Assembly: GCA_946480465.1 (NCBI GenBank)
Contig: CAMLJY010000027.1
Span: 13,385-77,384, forward strand
DNA: 64,000 bases
Direction: 5' to 3'
Source of the DNA: an uncultured Burkholderiales bacterium
Lineage (GTDB): Bacteria > Pseudomonadota > Gammaproteobacteria > Burkholderiales > Burkholderiaceae
Every line of letters begins with the position of its first letter. Within the stretch, counting starts at the first letter, position 1. The translations under genes and the position numbers were made by a program. This document shows, piece after piece, positions 1-8,100 of the stretch. Below the pieces are notes generated by a model. It was given only the letters and a program-made list of their open reading frames with translations. It had not been told where the DNA came from and searched no databases.

Positions 1-95
1 CGGCGCGACGGCGCCGCGCCAGTACGCTCCTGCTGCGCGGAGCAATGCCGACGGCGGCGGCGGCGCCGCCGCTGGGTTCATCCCTCGGTTCGGCG

Positions 96-124
96 TTGAC
101 ATGATATGTCGGCCGCCCTATTCT
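96..124 (+). promoter_or_regulatory. Sigma-70 promoter of the stress operon
   Basis: A perfect -35 TTGACA (96-101) is followed after exactly 17 bases by TATTCT (119-124), a 4 of 6 match to the -10 consensus. Transcription would begin near 131, about 37 bases before the first gene at 168. No other good promoter is visible before the end of the eighth gene. Bases 1-95 hold nothing recognisable apart from GC-rich repeats of GGC triplets. Confidence 0.6.
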
Positions 125-131
125 GCGCGCA

Positions 132-148
132 CCGGCAGCCGCTGCCGG
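132..148. promoter_or_regulatory. Inverted repeat at the transcription start, possible operator
   Basis: CCGGCAGC and GCTGCCGG form a perfect 8-base inverted repeat with one base between, starting just at the predicted +1 of the promoter at 96-124. It could be an operator for a dimeric repressor or a 5-prime hairpin in the leader. No known regulator site was recognised. Confidence 0.35.
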
Positions 149-167
149 CCAAGCACGAAGGAGCTGG

Positions 168-584
168 ATGAACGCCTTGCACGAGCAGTTGCGCGGGCTG
201 GAAGGGCATGTCGAAGCCGCGATGGGCGGTGCCGCCGTGCAGCTGCAGCCCATCCCCGGCGCGGTGCCGGTGGTGCAGGTCAGCATCGACGGGCGGCAGG
301 AGCTGCCGATCTTCCTGACCAGCGCCGAGACGCAGCTCTTGTGCCTGTGCTACTTGTGGTCCGACGCCGAGATCCGGCCCGACAAGCGAGCCGAACTGAT
401 GGAGACGCTGCTGGACCTGAACCCGTCGGTGCCGCTGTCGGCCTTCGGCCGCGTCGGCGACCGCTTCGTGCTTTCGGGCGCGCTGCGGCGCGACGCCGGT
501 GTCGAGGAAATAGCGCGTGAAGTGGTCGTCCTTAGCGACAACGCGCTCGATGCCCTGGACGCCCTGTCCGACTACCTGCTGTGA
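168..584 (+). CDS. DUF2170 / YjfI-like protein
   Basis: A 138-residue soluble protein without signal peptide or membrane segment, resembling the DUF2170 family (E. coli YjfI). That family is known mainly from its neighbourhood beside PspA-like proteins (YjfJ) and has no established biochemical role. GAAGGAG lies 4 bases before the ATG, a strong ribosome site, and the promoter at 96-124 is directly upstream, so this is the first gene of the operon. The middle (ELPIFLTSAETQLLCLCYLW, about residues 45-64) is the most family-like part, and the C-terminus is acidic. The next gene overlaps or follows within 12 bases, pointing to translational coupling with the PspA-like protein. Family assignment is from pattern memory, not a search. 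Confidence 0.75.
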   Translation: MNALHEQLRGLEGHVEAAMGGAAVQLQPIPGAVPVVQVSIDGRQELPIFLTSAETQLLCLCYLWSDAEIRPDKRAELMETLLDLNPSVPLSAFGRVGDRFVLSGALRRDAGVEEIAREVVVLSDNALDALDALSDYLL

Positions 585-595
585 AGGAGAGCCGC

Positions 596-1333
596 GTGTC
601 CGTGATCCGCAAGATGGTGACCCTGCTGCGCGGCAGCGCGCGCGAACTGGGCGAGAGCCTGGTCGATGCGCATGCGACGACGATCTACGAGCAGGAGATC
701 GCCGATGCCCGCGGCGCCATCCGCGAGGCCAAGGACGAACTCGCGGCCGTGCTGGCGAAGCAGGTGCGCGCGCAGCGCGAGGCCGGGCGCCTGCAGGCCG
801 AGGCCGGGCGCTACGAGGCGATGGCCGTGGAGGCGTTGGACAAGGCGCAGGACGCCCTGGCCGAGGAGGTGGCCGCGAAGGTGCTGGCGCTGGAGGCCGA
901 CCTGGCCGAGCAGCAGCGGGCGGAAGCCACCTTCGCCGCGCAGGTGCAGCGCCTGAAGCAGCTGATCCAGGCCGCCGAGGCACGCCTGCGCGAACACGAG
1001 CGCGAGGCCGAGATCGCCAGGACGACCGAAAGCGTCTACCGCGCGACGCAATCGATCAGCGACAACATGGCCAGCGGCGGCGCGCGCCTGGTCAGCGCCC
1101 GCGAATCGCTGGAACGCATCAAGCGCCGACACGAGGACCTGGCCGATCGATTGCAGGCTGCCGAGCAGGTCGAGCGTGAACTGGGCGGTGGCGCCCTGGA
1201 CCGCAAGCTGGCCGAGGCCGGCATCGGCCCGGAAGCCGAACGCCGGCGCGCCGTCATGGACCGCATCCGCGCGAAGCGGGCCCGGCAGCCGTGCCCGGCC
1301 ACGCCGGCGCCCGGCTCGCCGGACAGGCCGTGA
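596..1333 (+). CDS. PspA/IM30 family protein (YjfJ-like)
   Basis: A 245-residue, almost wholly alpha-helical, Ala/Glu/Arg-rich coiled-coil protein with the PspA/IM30 start (amphipathic SVIRKMVTLLRGSA). Proteins of this family, related to ESCRT-III, polymerise on the inner face of the cytoplasmic membrane and stabilise it under stress. The start taken is GTG at 596, because AAGGAGA lies at 585-590; an in-frame GTG at 581 overlaps the upstream stop but would put the ribosome site inside the gene. A proline-rich tail ends the protein. In E. coli the YjfI-type gene precedes yjfJ in the same way. There is no PspF-type activator or PspB/C nearby, so it belongs to the YjfJ branch and not the classic psp operon. 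Confidence 0.85.
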   Translation: MSVIRKMVTLLRGSARELGESLVDAHATTIYEQEIADARGAIREAKDELAAVLAKQVRAQREAGRLQAEAGRYEAMAVEALDKAQDALAEEVAAKVLALEADLAEQQRAEATFAAQVQRLKQLIQAAEARLREHEREAEIARTTESVYRATQSISDNMASGGARLVSARESLERIKRRHEDLADRLQAAEQVERELGGGALDRKLAEAGIGPEAERRRAVMDRIRAKRARQPCPATPAPGSPDRP

Positions 1334-1335
1334 GC

Positions 1336-1665
1336 ATGCGCAAGCCGGCGCGCTGGAAGGGTTCGGACGAGGCCTTGCGCGCGGTGCAGGTCGCCTTCGA
1401 CGTCGAGCAGGCCGTGCTGGAAGCCGTGCGCACCGCGGCCTTCCAGAACAACCTGTCCACCTCGGACCAGATCCGCCGCCTGCTGTCGCTGCCCACGGCC
1501 ACCCGTCCGGTGCGGCCGCGGCTGACCGTGTCCCTGAATGCCGACGACTATGCGATGCTGGCCGAGCGCTTCGGCCTGGATGCGGAGGACCGGCTGGCGA
1601 TCAAGGAACGCGTGGCGGCCGAGCTGATGCGGTTCGCGGCCGCGAAACCGCCGCCGAGAAAGTAA
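1336..1665 (+). CDS. Small protein of unknown function, possibly ribbon-helix-helix-like
   Basis: A 109-residue basic protein whose ATG lies two bases after the stop of the PspA-like gene. No family was recognised. Two segments look alike in pattern: residues about 20-53 (FDVEQAVLEAV...LSTSDQIRRLL) and about 62-95 (LTVSLNADDYAMLAERF...AIKERVAAEL). Each has a short beta-type stretch followed by two predicted helices, the outline of a ribbon-helix-helix unit. That resemblance is inference only. If right, it could be a DNA-binding autoregulator of the operon, perhaps through the inverted repeat at 132-148. It carries no signal peptide and no membrane segment. Confidence 0.6.
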   Translation: MRKPARWKGSDEALRAVQVAFDVEQAVLEAVRTAAFQNNLSTSDQIRRLLSLPTATRPVRPRLTVSLNADDYAMLAERFGLDAEDRLAIKERVAAELMRFAAAKPPPRK

Positions 1666-1734
1666 TTCACGAAAGAAGCGGAACACCGCGGGCGGGCGAA
1701 CATGCACCGGCCGCGATCGACGACAAGAGGGGAC

Positions 1735-2370
1735 ATGGGCAACTTCAACACCGCCGTCTTTTCCTACCCGACCGCGGTCTTCACCGCGCTGCTGGGCATC
1801 GTCATCGTCTACTGGGTGCTGGCGATGATCGGCCTGGTCGACTTCGAGCACTCGGGGCTGGACCTGGACATCGAGGCGCAGGCCGATGCCGACCCGGCCG
1901 AACTGGGCACGCTGGCCAGCTACGTCGTGGCCTTCGGGCTCAGCGGCGTGCCGTTCTCGGTCGCGGTGAGCCTGGTCGTGCTGTACGGCTGGGTCGGCAG
2001 CTGCCTGGCCGGCATGTGGCTGCAGCCGCTGGTGCCCGCGGGCGTGCTGGGCTGGCTGGCCGGCACCGCGGTGTTCGGTGCCGCATCGGCGCTGGCCATC
2101 GTGCTGTCGGCGCGCACGATCCGGCCGCTGCGCAAGCTCTTCGTCACCCATGCCGCCATCTCCAATGCCGCGCTGGTCGGCCAGCTGTGCCGGGTGCTGA
2201 CCGGCGAGGTCAACCAGCGCATCGGCCGCGCGGAAGTGGCGCAGCGCGGCGCCAGCATCAACATCCGCGTGTGGGCGAAGGAGCCCAACGCGCTCACCAA
2301 GGGTTCGCCCGCGCGCATCGTCGACTACGACGCGGAGCGCGCACGCTACCTGATCACCCCCGAGAACTGA
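1735..2370 (+). CDS. YqiJ-like OB-fold membrane protein
   Basis: A 211-residue membrane protein with three hydrophobic segments (about residues 9-31, 60-85 and 93-122) followed by a soluble C-terminal part of about 80 residues ending in SPARIVDYDAERARYLI, the pattern of the OB-fold tail of YqiJ/NfeD-type partners of flotillins. In E. coli yqiJ directly precedes the flotillin gene yqiK, as here. NfeD-like proteins are thought to act with flotillins in membrane microdomains. AGAGGGG stands before the ATG at 1735; an in-frame ATG at 1702 lacks a ribosome site. Confidence 0.8.
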   Translation: MGNFNTAVFSYPTAVFTALLGIVIVYWVLAMIGLVDFEHSGLDLDIEAQADADPAELGTLASYVVAFGLSGVPFSVAVSLVVLYGWVGSCLAGMWLQPLVPAGVLGWLAGTAVFGAASALAIVLSARTIRPLRKLFVTHAAISNAALVGQLCRVLTGEVNQRIGRAEVAQRGASINIRVWAKEPNALTKGSPARIVDYDAERARYLITPEN

Positions 2371-2414
2371 TCTTCTCCCTCACCACCACTGCTTCGAAGT
2401 AACGAGGAAAATCG

Positions 2415-4571
2415 ATGGAACCGCTCATCATTGCCGCCATCGTGCTGGCCGTCCTGATCCTCGGCCTCTTCGCGATGTTCGCGAAGTTCTACCGGAAGAT
2501 CGAGCAGGGCTATGCGCTGATCGTCAACACGCTGCGCGCCGAGCCCGAGGTCACCTTCACCGGCCGCATGGTCTACCCGATCATCCACAAGGCCGAGCTG
2601 ATGGACATCTCGGTCAAGACCATCGAGATCGACCGCTCAGGACGTGAAGGCCTGATCTGCCGCGACAACATCCGCGCCGACATCAAGGTGCGCTTCTACG
2701 TGCGCGTCAACAAGACCGCGGAAGACGTGCTGAAGGTGGCGCAGGCGGTGGGCTGCGAGCGCGCGTCCAACCACGAGACGCTGGAGGAGCTGTTCTCCGC
2801 CAAGTTCTCCGAGGCGCTGAAGACGGTGGGCAAGAGCCTCGACTTCGTCGACCTGTACGGCGCGCGCGACCGCTTCCGCGACGAGATCATTGCGCAGATC
2901 GGCGACGACCTCTCGGGCTATGTGCTGGAAGACGCGGCCATCGACTACCTGGAGCAGACGCCGCTGGCGAAGCTGGACAACACCAACATCCTCGATGCGC
3001 AGGGCATCAAGAAGATCACCGAGCTGACGGCGGTGGAGCACGTGCGCACCAACGAGCTGCAGCGCAACGAGGAAATGCAGATCAAGAAGAAGAACGTCGA
3101 GACGCAGGAGGCGCTGCTGGAGCTGGAGCGCCAGGCCGCCGACGCCCAGGCCCGCCAGGCGCGCGAGGTGGCCAGCGTGCGCGCGCGCGAGGAAGCCGAG
3201 ACGCTGAAGATCCAGGCCGAGGAAAAGGCGAAGAGCGAACTGGCGCGGCTGCAGTCCGAGCAGGTCATCGCGGTGCAGAACGAGAACGTGCAGCGCGAGA
3301 AGGAAGTGGCCGAGAACAACCGCAAGCGCGCCGTCGCGATCGAGGAAGAAAAGGTCACGCGGGCGCGTGAGCTGGAGATCGTCGACCGCGAGAAGGAAGT
3401 GACGCTGCAGAAGATCGACAAGGACCGCGCGGTGGAGGTGCAGAAGAAGGCGATCGCCGACGTGATCCGCGAGCGCATCGTCGTCGAGCGCACGGTGGCC
3501 GAGCAGGAGGAGGCCATCAAGGAACTGCGCACCACGGCCGAGGCCGACCGCACCAAGAAGTCCACCATCATCATGGCCGAGGGCCAGGCCGAGGAAAAGC
3601 TGCTGCTGGAGGTGAAGGCGGCCGAGGCGCAGGAACGCCGCGCCAAGCACCTGGCCACCGAAGAGATCACGCTGGCCGAGGCGCGCCTGAAGGTGGCCGA
3701 GAAGGCCGCCGAGGCGAAGAAGCGCGAGGCCGAAGGCGTGGAGGCGCTGAGTGCCGCCGCCGGCCTGGCCGAGGCCAAGGTGCTGATGGTCAAGGCCGAT
3801 GCGCTGGAGAAGCAGGGCATGGCCGACGTGCACGTGCGCTCCGCCGGTGCCGAAGCGACGCTGAAGACCGGCCAGGCCGAGGCGCAGGTGATCGAGGCGC
3901 GCGCCTCGGCCGAGGCCGCCGGCCTGCGCGCCAAGCTGACCGCCGAGGCCGAGGGCAAGGAGAAGCTGGGCCAGGCCGACGTGAGCGTCAAGCTGCTGGA
4001 CGCCGACGCGACGGTGAAGGCCGGCCAGGCCGAGGCCGCCACCATCGAGGCGCGCTTCCTGGCCGAGGCCAAGGGCCTGCGGGACAAGTTCGACGCGATG
4101 AAGGCGATGAGCGCCGACACCCGCGACCACGAGGAATTCCGCATGCGGCTGGAGAAGTCGCATGTCGAGACCATGAAGGGCATCGAGGCGCAGACCACCA
4201 TCGCCAAGGACCAGGCCGGCGTGCTGGGCACGGCGATGGCCAACGCCAAGATCGACATCGTCGGCGGCGAGGGCGACTACTTCCAGCGCTTCGTCAGCGC
4301 GCTGGCGCTGGGCAAGGGCATCGATGGCGTGATCGCCAAGAGCCAGACGCTGCAGACGGGCCTGAAGGACCACCTGAACGGCGAGCGCGACATGGTGGGC
4401 GACCTGAAGGACCTGGTGGGCGCGCTGGGCTCCTCGTCCGCCGAACTGCAGAACCTGACGGTGGCCGGTCTCTTCGCCAAGGTGATGCGTGACGGCACCG
4501 ATCCGCAGAAGGCCGCGCTGCAGGCGGCGCTGCAATCGCTGCAGACGACGCAGCCGCGGCTGTCGCAATGA
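2415..4571 (+). CDS. Flotillin family protein (YqiK-like)
   Basis: A 718-residue SPFH/band-7 protein. One N-terminal membrane segment (residues about 4-26) is followed by an SPFH domain to about residue 190, a very long Ala/Glu coiled coil with repeated GQAEA-type units (about 200-560), and a C-terminal tail of about 150 residues. Flotillins form large oligomeric scaffolds in the cytoplasmic membrane and organise membrane microdomains. The gene follows the YqiJ-like partner after 44 bases with the ribosome site GAGGAAA. Its stop overlaps the start of the zinc-ribbon gene (ATGA). Length and order agree with E. coli YqiK, though this member is longer. Confidence 0.88.
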   Translation: MEPLIIAAIVLAVLILGLFAMFAKFYRKIEQGYALIVNTLRAEPEVTFTGRMVYPIIHKAELMDISVKTIEIDRSGREGLICRDNIRADIKVRFYVRVNKTAEDVLKVAQAVGCERASNHETLEELFSAKFSEALKTVGKSLDFVDLYGARDRFRDEIIAQIGDDLSGYVLEDAAIDYLEQTPLAKLDNTNILDAQGIKKITELTAVEHVRTNELQRNEEMQIKKKNVETQEALLELERQAADAQARQAREVASVRAREEAETLKIQAEEKAKSELARLQSEQVIAVQNENVQREKEVAENNRKRAVAIEEEKVTRARELEIVDREKEVTLQKIDKDRAVEVQKKAIADVIRERIVVERTVAEQEEAIKELRTTAEADRTKKSTIIMAEGQAEEKLLLEVKAAEAQERRAKHLATEEITLAEARLKVAEKAAEAKKREAEGVEALSAAAGLAEAKVLMVKADALEKQGMADVHVRSAGAEATLKTGQAEAQVIEARASAEAAGLRAKLTAEAEGKEKLGQADVSVKLLDADATVKAGQAEAATIEARFLAEAKGLRDKFDAMKAMSADTRDHEEFRMRLEKSHVETMKGIEAQTTIAKDQAGVLGTAMANAKIDIVGGEGDYFQRFVSALALGKGIDGVIAKSQTLQTGLKDHLNGERDMVGDLKDLVGALGSSSAELQNLTVAGLFAKVMRDGTDPQKAALQAALQSLQTTQPRLSQ

Positions 4572-5140
4572 CGCCTGAGGTGAGCGACATGCGGACTTCG
4601 CTGCGATGTGCCTGTGGTTCCGAAGGCGGCTGGCTCCTGGTGGAAGTGGCGGACGGCCTGCCGGCCTGCACCTGCCAGGCCTGCCATGGCCACCTGCTGG
4701 CCCTGGACGACTACCGGCGCTGGCATGCCCGCACCGGTGCCGCGGGCGTCGCCGACGTGGCGACGATCGACCTGCCGCCGAGCGATGCCACCGACAACGC
4801 GCGCCAGTGCCCGCACTGCGCACGCTTCATGCAGCGGCTGCGCGTCGGCGCGCCGGTGGATTTCCGCATCGACCGCTGCAGCCCCTGCCAGCAGGTGTGG
4901 TTCGACGACGGCGAGTGGACCGCGCTGGCCCAGGCCGGCCTGGCGGCCCGCCTGCTCGACGTGCTGTCCGACGGCTGGCAGCGCCAGGTGCAGGCCGACG
5001 ACCTGCGCGCGCGGCGCGAGGCCGACCTGTGCGAACGCCACGGCGCCGAGCGGTTGCACGAGCTGGCGCGCATGCGCGACTGGCTGAACGCGCAGCCCGA
5101 GCGTGAAGAGCTGCTGGCGCTGCTGCGCGCCGGCTGGTGA
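4568..5140 (+). CDS. Zinc-ribbon protein (TFIIB-type zinc finger)
   Basis: A 190-residue soluble protein with three Cys pairs. CAC at residues 14-16 and CTCQAC near 37-42 make a first possible zinc site. CPHC (about 79-82) with CSPC (about 102-105) followed by QVWFDDGEW match the zf-TFIIB family, where the second pair is followed by a WxDxGE motif. The helical C-terminal third has no recognised family. The ATG overlaps the stop of the flotillin gene, and its own stop overlaps the GTG of the ATPase gene, so it is translationally coupled on both sides. Function is unknown; a structural or adaptor role for the ATPase is inference. Confidence 0.7.
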   Translation: MTPEVSDMRTSLRCACGSEGGWLLVEVADGLPACTCQACHGHLLALDDYRRWHARTGAAGVADVATIDLPPSDATDNARQCPHCARFMQRLRVGAPVDFRIDRCSPCQQVWFDDGEWTALAQAGLAARLLDVLSDGWQRQVQADDLRARREADLCERHGAERLHELARMRDWLNAQPEREELLALLRAGW

Positions 5141-8100
5141 ACGGCATGAGCGAAGCGCTGGACGCCTCCCAGGCCGGCATGCCCGCCGCCGCCGGCACGC
5201 CCGCCGAGCGCCCGGTCGATCACACCGAGCAAATGGTGGCCGCCAGCGGCAGCTACGAGCTGCTGAAGTCGCGCCTGGCCACGCTGGGCGGCACGCTGCA
5301 GGCCAAGGCCCGGGGGCTGAACGAAGCCCGCGTCACCGCCTTCGGCCGCAGCGAACAGGCGCTGCTGAAGCGGCTGCGCGCGCGCACCGAGAACAACTGT
5401 GTCGCGCGCGACATCGTGCGCATCCACGACGGCTTGCTGCTGTTCGGCTACAACGTCTTCATCGGCCTGCGCAAGGAGACCGCGGTCTCCGACGTCTTTG
5501 CGCTCTATCGGCTGGATGAGGGCAGCGACGAACTGCAGCCCGTGCCTTTGGCCGGCAGCTTCCTGGAAGACCCGCGTTTCGCGTCCGACTTCCGCGAGCT
5601 GTACGCCTACTACAAGCAGGCCACGCTGATACAGCTGCGCGTCACCAGCGACAAGCTGCTGGCCGCGTTCCAGATCGGACAGCAGCTGACCGACGTGCGC
5701 GTCTTCCGCTGGGAGATCCAGCGCGACGGCCAGCTGCGCTACGTCGACAACCGCGGCGAACGCGACATCGCGTTGCCGGCGAGCCACGATTTCGAGTGGA
5801 CCGTGGCCACCCGCGAGGACCACGTCAGCGGCAAGCACCCGCACGTGAACGTGCTGGACACGGTGTTCGTCGAGACCCTGGGTGGCGACCTCACCGTCAA
5901 GGTGGAGAACAACACCGAGACCGGCCTCGGCATCTACAGCGAGCCGGTGGAGGATGCGCACCAGTCGCTGGCCGATGCGGACGTGGCCTACGCCCGCGTC
6001 GGGCAGCTGATCCTGCTGCGCATCAGGCCCTACCGCGAGACCACGCAGCGCTTCCTGGTCTACAACCCGCGCACGCAGCAGGTGCAGCGCATCGACGCCA
6101 TCGGCAGCGCCTGCGTGCAGCTGCCGGAGGACCACGGGATCATCTTTCCCGGCGGCTACTACCTGCAATCGGGCGAGCACAAGCGCTTCGACCTGCCCGG
6201 CGAGGTGGTGAGCGCGCTGCGCTTCAAGCGCATGATCCGCTCGCCCAACGGCGAGGACGTGCTCTATGTGTTCTACGAGCCGGGCAGCGGCCACTACGCG
6301 CTCTTCACCTACAACCTGATCGAGAAGACGCTGGCGACACCCATCCTCGCCAACGGCTACGCGCGCTTCGCTGATGGCCGCATGCTGGTGTTCCAGGCCG
6401 ACCGCGGCGAACCCACGCGCACGCACCCGATGCAGCTGTGGCGCACGCCCTTCGCCCATGAGGAACACGCGCACGCGCAACCGGCGGCGGAGGGATTCTT
6501 CGGCCGCATCGGCAACGCGGAATTGGTGCGTGGCATTTCCGACCTGGTCGGCATCGCCCGCGCGCTGGGCGAACAGGCGCCCACGCGCAGCGCGTACGAA
6601 GACCTGATCCGCCAGGCCGGCCGCGTCGGCGACGCCTTCTTCTGGCTGGGCGAGCCCGAGGCGCAGGGCATCGCCGATGACCTGCGCGCGGTGGCCGATG
6701 GTGCCCGCGCGACGCTGGCAGAGTTCGAGAAGGTCGATGCGATCCGTCGCGAGACGGCGAATGCCATCGAGCAGGCCACGCGCGCCCAGCGCGCGTTGCT
6801 GACCGACATCGCCAGCACGCTGTGGCGGCAGCCGGAAGACTTCGTGGGTGCGCTGGATCGGCTGCGCGAGCAGCGCGGTGCGCTGCACGGGTTGAAGGAC
6901 CTGCGTTATGCAGACGTCTCCGCCATCGCCGCGATGGACGTGGTGCTGGCGGCCGAGCAGCAGCGCGTAGGCGAACGGGCGCTGCAGTTCCTGGCTGCCG
7001 ACAATGCCTTCGACGGCCAGCAGCGCGGGCTGCAGCAGCGCGCGGCGGAGCTGGCGCAGGCCAGCACCTCCCCCGCGCTGGCCGAACTGCTGCGCCTGCT
7101 GGATGCCCAGGCCGCGGGCCTGGACCTCTTGACCGCGCAGCTGGGCAGCCTGCCCGGCGGCGATGCGGTGGTGCGCACCCGCATCCTCGACCGCATTTCC
7201 GCGCTGTACGCGGACATCAACAAGCTGCGCGCGGAAGCGCGGCAGCGCCGCAGGTCGCTGGGCGCGAGTGAAGCGCGGGCGGAATTCGGCGCGCAGTTCA
7301 AGCTCTTCGGCCAGGCGGTCGAGAACGCGCTGGAGTTCGCCGACACGCCCGAGAAGTGCGACGAGGCGCTGACCCGCCTCCTGGCGCAGCTGGAAGAGCT
7401 GGAAGGCCGCTTCGCGGAGCACGACGAGTTCATCAGTGACATCGCCGAGCAGCGCGAGACGGTGTACGAAGCGCTGGCCGCGCGCCGCCAGGGCCTGGTG
7501 GAAGCGCAGCAGCGCCGCGCGCAGGCGGTGGCCGAAGCCGCGGGCCGCATCCTGGACGGCATTCCGCGCCGCGTGGCCGCGCTGCGCGAGCCGGCGCAGG
7601 TGCACAGCTATTTCGCGGCCGACCCCATGCTGGGCAAGCTGCGCCAGCTGGTGGACGATTTGCGTTCGCTCGGCGCCGCGGTGGCGGCCGATGACATCGC
7701 GACCCGCCTGAAGGCCGCGCACGACGCAGCGCTGCGCGCGGTGCGCGACCAGCGCGAGCTGGTGGCCGACGACGGCCAGACGCTGAAGTTCGGCCCGCAC
7801 GCCTTCACGATCAACAGGCAGGCGCTGGACCTGGCCCTGGTGCCGTCCGGCGATGGGCTGGTCTGGCAGCTGACCGGCACCGACTACCAGGTGCCGGCGC
7901 ACGATGCCGAGCTGGAGGCGTTGAAGCCGTTCTGGCAGCAGGCGCTGCCGTCGGAGAGCGAACACCTGTCACGCGCCGAGTACCTGGCCGGCACGCTGCT
8001 GCGCGACCTGCTGGCCGGGCGCGGCGCCATCGACGCCGCGCTGCTGCAGGCCACGCCCGAGGGCACTGACCCCTTGCGCGATGCCGTGCGGGCCGCTGCG

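Noticed and set aside
3700..4090. Tandem DNA repeat in the flotillin gene
   Set aside because: Recurring GCC-GAG-GCC codons reflect a degenerate Ala/Glu coiled-coil repeat in the protein, not an exact DNA repeat array.
2637..4823. Long minus-strand frame opposite the flotillin gene (728 residues)
   Set aside because: Extreme Leu/Arg/His/Gly bias with no motif; it mirrors the Ala/Glu coiled-coil codons of the real gene.
4711..7965. Minus-strand frame of over 1000 residues opposite the AAA+ gene
   Set aside because: Low-complexity composition and no recognised domain, whereas the plus strand has a continuous coupled gene with Walker motifs.
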